Shown: in pieces, positions 33,151-38,169 of the stretch
Layout of the letters: the number at the start of each line of letters is the position of its first letter
Position numbering within the stretch: the stretch's first letter is position 1
NCBI GenBank assembly: GCA_938010435.1
Contig: CALLUS010000029.1
Coordinates: 1-38,169, forward strand
Origin: an uncultured Rhizobiaceae group bacterium
GTDB taxonomy: Bacteria; Pseudomonadota; Alphaproteobacteria; Rhizobiales; Rhizobiaceae
Reading direction: 5' to 3'
DNA length: 38,169 bases
Program-made: the position numbers and the translations under genes
Notes under the pieces: model-generated
Databases searched by the model: none
Told to the model about the DNA's origin: nothing
What the model saw: the letters and a program-made list of their open reading frames with translations, nothing else

Positions 33151-34176
33151 TTAAGCTGACTCCCGCATAATCAGCTTACCTTCAAACAAAACTTCGGGCC
33201 GATCAGCAGTACGGCTTTCACCATTGATCATCCCAAACAGTAATTCAACACTGTGTTCGGCAATTGAACTGTAGTCTTGTGCCACAGTGGTAAGAGGCGG
33301 ACATGTGAATTGGGATTGTGGATGGTCGTCATGCCCCGCTATGCGCAAAGAGCACCCTTCCCCATACCCAACTTTAATATCGTTTTGATAAGCTGCAGCA
33401 ATCAGTCCAACGGCCAGTCTATCATTGCTGCAAAGAACCGTTTCGGATGGAAGCTTGCGTTCTACCATCAATCGATTGCCTTCTTTGAGACCAATATTTT
33501 CAAAATCCCAACCGGCCCCATCAACTTGCAGAACCATCGGATCATGACCGAGAGCTTGCATGGTTTTGATATAAGCATCACGACGTTTGTTGGCGTTGGG
33601 GTTGACCGGAGCCATTTCGAAAAAACATGGCGGCTCTCCAGTACGGCACAGATAATTGACGATCAAGCCGATACTTTGTGAATTGTCAGACCCGACAAAC
33701 GCTTCACCAACGTTTACATTGCTGTCGAACACGATTGTCGGCACTTCTTCTGCAAAACTCTGAACACTTTCAAAATCAGAACTGCGGCCTAGCGGGGCAA
33801 TCAATGCCCCTGCAGGGCGCAAAGATTGCAAGGTTGCCAGCGCGTTGTTTTCCAATTCCTGTTGACCATGAGAACTGAATACAAGAGGCCAAAAGCCTGC
33901 ATCAATGCAGCGGCGCTCAATCATACGCACGATCTCGGCAAAGAATGGATCAGCGGAATACGGCACCACAATGCCAATTGTCTTGGTCAGTTTGCGGTTT
34001 TGGTTGATTGCAAAAATGTTAGGCCGATAATCATAGCGCTCAAGTGCAATTTTAATTTTTCCGCGCGTCGTTTCACGCACACTGTCAGGATCGTTGAAAT
34101 ATTTCGACAAGGTTGGTCGAGATATCCCACTAACTTCAGCGAGTTCCTCCATTGTGTTGACTTTACGTCCGGCCAT
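33151..34176 (-). CDS. LacI-family transcriptional regulator of the polyol operon
   Basis: The 341-residue protein has an N-terminal LacI helix-turn-helix and hinge (NTMEELAEVSGISRPTLSKYFND, then ALERYDYRPN). A periplasmic-binding-like sugar domain follows (TKTIGIVVPYSADPFFAEIVRMIE onward). A strong ribosome binding site (GGGGGAAGG) precedes the ATG. It lies directly upstream of smoE on the same strand, with 102 nt between. R. sphaeroides smo is not classically described with this type of regulator next to smoE, so the link rests on position and on the palindrome. Effector is probably sorbitol, mannitol or a derivative. Confidence 0.9.
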   Translation of the reverse strand: MAGRKVNTMEELAEVSGISRPTLSKYFNDPDSVRETTRGKIKIALERYDYRPNIFAINQNRKLTKTIGIVVPYSADPFFAEIVRMIERRCIDAGFWPLVFSSHGQQELENNALATLQSLRPAGALIAPLGRSSDFESVQSFAEEVPTIVFDSNVNVGEAFVGSDNSQSIGLIVNYLCRTGEPPCFFEMAPVNPNANKRRDAYIKTMQALGHDPMVLQVDGAGWDFENIGLKEGNRLMVERKLPSETVLCSNDRLAVGLIAAAYQNDIKVGYGEGCSLRIAGHDDHPQSQFTCPPLTTVAQDYSSIAEHSVELLFGMINGESRTADRPEVLFEGKLIMRESA

Positions 34177-34250
34177 TTACCTTCCCCCATTTCAGTTTAC
34201 CGTTTCAATGCAGCTCAGGTTTCTTTTCTCCGACCCTTTGAAGCATCAAA

Positions 34251-34262
34251 CTAAAACTTTAC
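34251..34262. promoter_or_regulatory. Half-site resembling the smo palindrome, upstream of the LacI-type gene
   Basis: The stretch CTAAAACTTTAC contains AAAACTTTAC, which matches one arm of the 33114-33137 palindrome at 9 of 10 positions. The second arm is not recognisable. It may be a weak autoregulatory site. Confidence 0.3.
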
Positions 34263-34475
34263 GCATGCTCTTTTATTTTTAACAGTACGTTCATAGATTT
34301 TATTTCGTCAAGGCAATTTCATTGAATGCAATAGGCCGCACCACTGGATTGTGCGCAATATTTGTATAAAACTATGAAAGTGAAATGTGAGGCGGAAGCC
34401 CCGCCCTAATGACAATAAATGGTCGGAATTAACCAGCAATTGCTGCCAAATAAGAAATGAGAACTTGAACAGTTC

Positions 34476-35408
34476 ATGAAAGATATCGATCACAAAACCA
34501 TTATCTCCAACCTCACAGCTCAAGAACGTGAAGCGTTGCAAGAACAAACAGATTTCCATGGTCTGCGCCATTTTTCATTGCATACCGGAGCGATTGTTCT
34601 TTGCGGGGCTTTGATTGTTCATAAGATTCCATTTTGGTGGGCGCTTATGCCGGTTCAAGGTATTTTAATCTGTTTTCTGTTCACAACGTTGCATGAGACA
34701 GTTCATCAAACTCCTTTTAAAAACCCGACCCTAAATCTTTGGGTAGGACGCATTTGCGGGTTTCTGACATTTCTTGGACCCCACTGGTTTCGATATTTTC
34801 ATTTCGCTCACCACCGCTATACCCACGACCCTGAAAAAGATCCCGAACTTGCCAGCCCGAAACCCGGCACTCCGTGGCAGTATTTCAAGTATCTTTCTGG
34901 CATTCCTGAAACGGTCGAGCGGATAAAAACACTCATCCGCAATGCCACGCAGGCCAATAAAGACAGTTACGTGCCACCCCGTGGCAAAGGAAAAGTGATG
35001 GTGGAAGCTCGTCTACAAATGGGATTGTATGGTGCGATATCTCTATGTTCTCTGCTATTTTGGTCACCGGGCGTTTTGTATGCGTGGCTGATCCCATTCT
35101 TGCTTGGGGCACCTTTTCTACGCGGTTATCTGCTCGCGGAACACGCGGGCTGCCCGCATTCAGACTCCATGTTGGAAAACACCCGAACAATATTCACCAA
35201 TAGGATCGTTCGTTTCCTTGCTTGGAACATGCCTTTTCATGCGGAACATCATGCGTACCCGTCCGTGCCATTTCACAAACTGCCCGCCTTTCATGAGCAC
35301 ACACGAAACTACATCATGAATTTGGAAGACGGGTATTTCAGGTTCAACCGAGGATATTTTAGAGATCAATTGTCTGGCGATATGGTGGATGATGGCGCCT
35401 CAAACTGA
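34476..35408 (+). CDS. Membrane fatty-acid-desaturase-family protein
   Basis: The 310-residue inner-membrane protein belongs to the diiron desaturase/hydroxylase superfamily (PF00487). Three histidine clusters are intact: HETVH (73-77), HFAHHRYTH (109-117) and HAEHH (255-259), with an extra HAGCPH near 223-228. Hydrophobic segments at about 38-72, 92-102 and 185-222 make the usual hairpins. The substrate is not deducible; relatives act on acyl lipids, but also on amino acid-like compounds such as dihydrorhizobitoxine. Its stop codon lies inside the next gene (20-nt overlap), so the two are probably co-translated. It is divergent from the LacI-type gene across 299 nt. Confidence 0.88.
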   Translation: MKDIDHKTIISNLTAQEREALQEQTDFHGLRHFSLHTGAIVLCGALIVHKIPFWWALMPVQGILICFLFTTLHETVHQTPFKNPTLNLWVGRICGFLTFLGPHWFRYFHFAHHRYTHDPEKDPELASPKPGTPWQYFKYLSGIPETVERIKTLIRNATQANKDSYVPPRGKGKVMVEARLQMGLYGAISLCSLLFWSPGVLYAWLIPFLLGAPFLRGYLLAEHAGCPHSDSMLENTRTIFTNRIVRFLAWNMPFHAEHHAYPSVPFHKLPAFHEHTRNYIMNLEDGYFRFNRGYFRDQLSGDMVDDGASN

Positions 35409-36180
35409 ATCTGATTTAACAAGACCATCTGAATTGATCGCAAGCATGATGATGTATGCGCGGCCACAACTGGCCGATGCCCATCATCGTTTTTGGCAAT
35501 TAATCCGAAAGAATTTATTGACCGTTGGCATTGATAGCCCGCCCGCACTGTCTCAAAACTTGGACGAATTTGATGTTTGGAACCACCCTGGCCTTGTGTT
35601 GAGCCAGACTTGCGGAATGCCTTATCGGGCTTGGTTGCATGATAAAGTCGAACTGGTTGGGACACCCGATTACGGATTGAGCGATTGTCCAGCAGGATAC
35701 TATCGAAGCGCACTTGTTGTTCGAACAAATGACCCCCGCCAAGCGATTACCGACTTCAAAGATGCTACATTCGCTTACAACCAGACCTATTCGCAATCGG
35801 GTTATGCCGCCCCCTATTGGCATATCAAATCAAACGGGTTCTGGTTTCAAAACCGCCTACACACCGAACAACATCTGGAATCTGCTCATGCCGTTGTTCA
35901 ATCCCGCGCCGATATTGCCTCAATCGATGCTGTGACATGGCGACTTATGTGTGCGTTTGAAGATTTTCCAAAAAAATTACGTGTTCTGGATTGGACGAAA
36001 CCAACACCAGGATTGCCGTTGATTACAAGCGTTGCAAACAACAAACATGATATTTTTATCGCAGTTGAACAGGCGATCATTCAACTTGATATAAATGACA
36101 GAAAGCTTCTTGGGATCGAAGGATTAGTTCACATATCGAAAGATGACTATCTGGCAGTTCCTAATCCGCCAGAAGTCTAG
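35389..36180 (+). CDS. PhnD-like (phosphate/phosphonate-binding type) protein without a signal peptide
   Basis: The 263-residue protein resembles the type-2 periplasmic-binding fold of PhnD (PF12974). A characteristic run is YYRSALVVRTNDPRQAITDFKD, followed by FAYNQTYSQSGYAAP (S-x-S-G-x-x-x-P, about 135-142), where PhnD proteins hold the phosphonate. It has no N-terminal hydrophobic stretch from either start (35389 or 35392), nor a lipobox, so it should stay in the cytoplasm. No phn permease or ATPase gene is near. It overlaps the desaturase gene by 20 nt. It could be a ligand-sensing or enzyme-accessory protein; the function is unknown. Confidence 0.75.
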   Translation: MMAPQTESDLTRPSELIASMMMYARPQLADAHHRFWQLIRKNLLTVGIDSPPALSQNLDEFDVWNHPGLVLSQTCGMPYRAWLHDKVELVGTPDYGLSDCPAGYYRSALVVRTNDPRQAITDFKDATFAYNQTYSQSGYAAPYWHIKSNGFWFQNRLHTEQHLESAHAVVQSRADIASIDAVTWRLMCAFEDFPKKLRVLDWTKPTPGLPLITSVANNKHDIFIAVEQAIIQLDINDRKLLGIEGLVHISKDDYLAVPNPPEV

Positions 36181-36528
36181 GCCAATGCCATGCCACTTAC
36201 CTGTTCATGAATAGACGTGACACTCTTGCATGAATTGCGAGCGAATTTAGTAGGCCGCAACACATTGCTTGGGAACTTTTCTTCCACTTCTCCCGTTGTT
36301 TATGTGACACCATCATTGAATGAGCGATTTGCGCGAAAGACACTTAAGAAATGACGCAACTTACCTTTTTTGAAAATAACGCGCCCAATCAACCTCCCAC
36401 ATGACATTTTGGTCAAGATTGTACATAGCTCAAAATCGACTTTGCCATTTATTCGCCACGAACACCTCTTACCTATCGTCAATCACTGAAGTTATGTGGA
36501 CTCTCTATATGCTTACACAGGTAGAATT
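36181..36528. other. Gene-free region upstream of the small secreted protein
   Basis: These 348 nt contain no ORF with family resemblance on either strand. A promoter for the small secreted protein is expected near the right end, but no convincing box pair was seen. No hairpin of note or RNA gene was recognised. Confidence 0.45.
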
Positions 36529-36885
36529 ATGATCAGGTTTTCAAAAATTACGATCGCCGCGATTACTGCTCTTTTTGTCGCTTCCCCAATCGCATCTGCG
36601 CAGGAATTGACCCAAGACGAGGTCGTCGCAACTATGGTGGGCAAGCCAATTACAACACGCAGTTTCGGTGTACAAGTGAAGTTGCGGTTTGACGCTAACG
36701 GCGTATTGACCGCCAAGTCCTTCATTGGCGACTATGTTGGGAAATGGAGGCGTGGTGAAGGCAACCAAATTTGTAGCACTTTTGATTCCGGCCCTGCAAA
36801 AGGAACGCAATGTAACACCTACATCAAGGTCGGCGAAAATAGATATCGCACGTCTTCGGGAACCAATTTCACCTTAAATCAATAG
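36529..36885 (+). CDS. Small secreted protein of unknown function
   Basis: The 118-residue product starts with a clear Sec signal (MIRFSKITIAAITALFVASPIASAQ, likely cut after ASA near residue 24). The mature part of about 94 residues is predicted beta-rich, with GVLTAKSFIGDYVGKWRRGEG followed by two cysteines in ICSTFDSGPAKGTQC. The G-x-W...C...C pattern recalls small rhizobial secreted families such as DUF995, but I do not claim membership. The ATG at 36529 has AGG 7 nt upstream; the frame extends to 36496 without support. It directly precedes the insertion-sequence remnants. Confidence 0.7.
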   Translation: MIRFSKITIAAITALFVASPIASAQELTQDEVVATMVGKPITTRSFGVQVKLRFDANGVLTAKSFIGDYVGKWRRGEGNQICSTFDSGPAKGTQCNTYIKVGENRYRTSSGTNFTLNQ

Positions 36886-36939
36886 ACTTACAGTCCACTC
36901 ACGCGATTGATATCACGCCAAACTAGACTTGCCCGGTTA

Positions 36940-37737
36940 AAGTGAAGAGGCTTTCAATCTGTGTCGGCCATTTCAGCCTCGAATTTGATCAGCTATTTAT
37001 AGGCTGATACCTCATGCCGTCTGATGAGATTGTAGAACCCTTCGATATATAGGCCAAGTACATTTGTGGCTTGTTGCCTGGTTTGGAAACCGGTTCTCCA
37101 TACCTGTTCTGATTTGATGCCATTATCCCGCATCAAACGTGCAACACCATGACGACCACCCTGAACACCATCTTCACACAATTCAACATGCATACGTGGT
37201 GAACCACTCTCGACGGAGCTTTGCTTATCTGCCGTGCAGCGCATATATCTCATGAGAAAGCTCGAACCGAGGTTGAATGTGAGCGAGCAGCACCATGTCA
37301 TCCAGTTGACGCCGACTGGGGGCACGATGTTTCCAAGCATGGTACCTGCTTTCGCTGACACCGAGTACACGACAAAGACGGTGGAAGGGGAATTGTTTTT
37401 CGCCTCGTCAATGAGCTTGAATCTCATTCGTTGCCGGCAGGAGGTGTTTACATCGCCGAGAGAGGACTTCCCTCCTTGGCGAAAATTACGGCCCACTTTA
37501 AAATATCGCGCTTCTGGCGAAGAATTGAATTCTCCTTGCGCAACCGCGCCAGCTCTTAGTTTACATCGTCATGTGGGTCTGAAGATAAGCCAACCTCACG
37601 GTGAAGGCGTTTCCAACGGGTCAATATCGATAGACCAACGCCCAAGTCCTCCGCAATCGTACGACCGCTTGTTTCAATCAAGCGAACCGCTTCCCGTCTA
37701 AATTCCTCCCTGAATATCCGGTTCTTATTTGGTTATA
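36940..37737 (-). pseudogene. IS3-family element remnant (orfA and internally deleted orfB)
   Basis: On the minus strand an orfA-like reading begins near 37737 (RIFREEFRREAVRLIETSG, helix-turn-helix region, then the leucine-zipper ELARLRKENSILRQKRDIL). It is broken by an ATG-to-ATA start, a +1 base and an in-frame stop (VN*ELARL). orfB begins MRFKLIDEAKNN near 37429 and continues in another frame with LDDMVLLAHIQP and a stop. It resumes GSPRMHVELCEDG...RHGVARLMRDNGI and then jumps straight to KSEQVWRTGFQTRQQA...YIEGFYN. The whole DDE catalytic core is missing at that junction (about 37111-37120). The orfB tail is traceable to about 36940. Clearly dead. Confidence 0.88.
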
Positions 37738-37797
37738 GTACCCTCCTGTAGTTAGTGAAACTATCAGAAAATCCCCCCACTTTTTAAGGGCAAGTCC

Positions 37798-37881
37798 AAC
37801 ATCATGCCCTAATGCCAAATTCAATCCAATCTCTCGTAAAAGACGCAGAACGTCCTCATCTGAATAACGCTTCCTCGCCAT
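37798..37881 (-). pseudogene. N-terminal fragment of an IS407-type (IS3 family) orfA
   Basis: The 28 codons after the ATG at 37881 read MARKRYSDEDVLRLLREI and on to GHDV, the typical start of IS407-group OrfA. Resemblance stops abruptly near 37798, where the left part of the other IS3-type remnant begins. A Shine-Dalgarno GGAG lies 9 nt upstream of the ATG. The open frame continues to 37678 only by chance, through the junction. Confidence 0.78.
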
Positions 37882-37900
37882 ATCCGGAAACTCCAAAATT

Positions 37901-37929
37901 AGACTAACAATCGCCTAGGTGTTTAGTCT
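37901..37929. repeat. Inverted repeat upstream of the IS407-type fragment
   Basis: AGACTAA (37901-37907) and TTAGTCT (37923-37929) form a perfect 7-bp inverted repeat around a CCTAGG-centred core; with a one-base bulge the stem can grow to 9 bp. It may be a relic of an element end. Confidence 0.4.
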
Positions 37930-37975
37930 CGGCATTTGATGGTGCATTATTTTCTGCTGAATGGAAGGAAGCACT

Positions 37976-38169
37976 ATGGGACAAATTTTACATGGCAGCG
38001 CCACGACTACGCACGCAGTCCGAGCAGCAATACAGCGATCGCAGGCTTCGCTCGCGGAACTGAGCTAAACCTACAACATCAATCCCAAGACAGTTGCTAA
38101 ATGGCGCAAGCGCAAGAGCGTCGATGATTTCAAGACGGGGCCGAAAGAACCGCGCTCGACGGTGCTTAC
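37976..38169 (+). pseudogene. IS481-family transposase, 5' part with an in-frame stop (runs off the window)
   Basis: From the ATG at 37976 (GGAAGGAAG just upstream) the translation reads MGQILHGSATTTHAVRAAIQ, then RSQASLAELS, a TAA stop at codon 31, and TYNINPKTVAKWRKRKSVDDFKTG with PKEPRSTVLT to the edge. This is the helix-turn-helix start of IS481-family transposases. The frame is otherwise unbroken, so a single substitution (probably AAA/CAA to TAA) has inactivated it recently. The catalytic part lies outside the window. Confidence 0.88.

Noticed and set aside
37234-37701. Open frame of 155 codons on the plus strand in the IS region
   Set aside because: The minus strand carries clear IS3-family OrfA/OrfB similarity over the same bases; the plus frame has none.
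1-38169. CRISPR arrays, prophage modules, toxin-antitoxin pairs, restriction or other defence systems
   Set aside because: No regular direct repeats, no cas, phage structural, restriction or toxin-type proteins were seen on either strand.

Overview
The window looks like chromosomal DNA of an alphaproteobacterium, most likely of the order Hyphomicrobiales (Rhizobiales). This rests on several family-level matches: a str operon in the usual order (rpsL-rpsG-fusA-tuf), an R. etli-type asparaginase, a DUF930-type protein, a PuuE-UraD fusion of the purine pathway, and a complete sorbitol/mannitol (smo/mtlK) ABC operon. Base composition is moderate (about half G+C by eye). The genus cannot be told from the sequence.

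Layout. 1-3248 (minus strand): translation genes rpsL, rpsG, fusA and the first codons of tuf. 3249-3806: the rpsL leader and a stretch without a gene. 3807-9339: an OmpA-domain envelope protein, a short PilZ protein, an esterase translationally coupled to betaine aldehyde dehydrogenase (betB), a TonB-like DUF930 protein and an asparaginase. 9409-10812: an MFS transporter and tRNA-Leu(TAA). 10957-18346: a catabolic island with an FAH-family hydrolase, a GntR regulator, and a minus-strand operon (nitroreductase, OsmC protein, TRAP transporter of three genes, hydroxyquinol-type intradiol dioxygenase). A YCII-family protein is transcribed divergently from that operon. 18382-24406: urate degradation, with puuD (membrane urate hydroxylase with cytochrome c domain), a LysR regulator, a TSUP permease, hydroxyisourate hydrolase, a PuuE-UraD fusion and ureidoglycine aminohydrolase. 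24450-25367: a MYG1-family protein. 25533-34176: the polyol operon smoE-F-G-K-smoS-mtlK-fructokinase with its LacI-type regulator upstream. 34476-36885: a membrane desaturase overlapping a leaderless PhnD-like binding-protein gene, then a small secreted protein. 36940-38169: an insertion-sequence graveyard (an internally deleted IS3-family copy lying inside an IS407-like orfA, then an IS481-family transposase with an in-frame stop).

How the genes work together. The polyol operon imports sorbitol/mannitol, oxidises them to fructose and phosphorylates it. A 24-bp palindrome next to the smoE -35 box is the likely regulatory site, and tandem hairpins between smoE and smoF probably set the binding-protein:permease ratio. 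The purine block covers urate to ureidoglycine hydrolysis, but allantoate amidohydrolase is not in the window. The TRAP/dioxygenase island is the least conventional part. Its enzymes (YCII, quinone-reductase-like nitroreductase, hydroxyquinol 1,2-dioxygenase, FAH hydrolase) suggest uptake and ring cleavage of a hydroxylated or substituted aromatic acid. Its two intergenic control regions each carry a palindrome at divergent promoters. The desaturase/PhnD-like pair is the second candidate for something undescribed.
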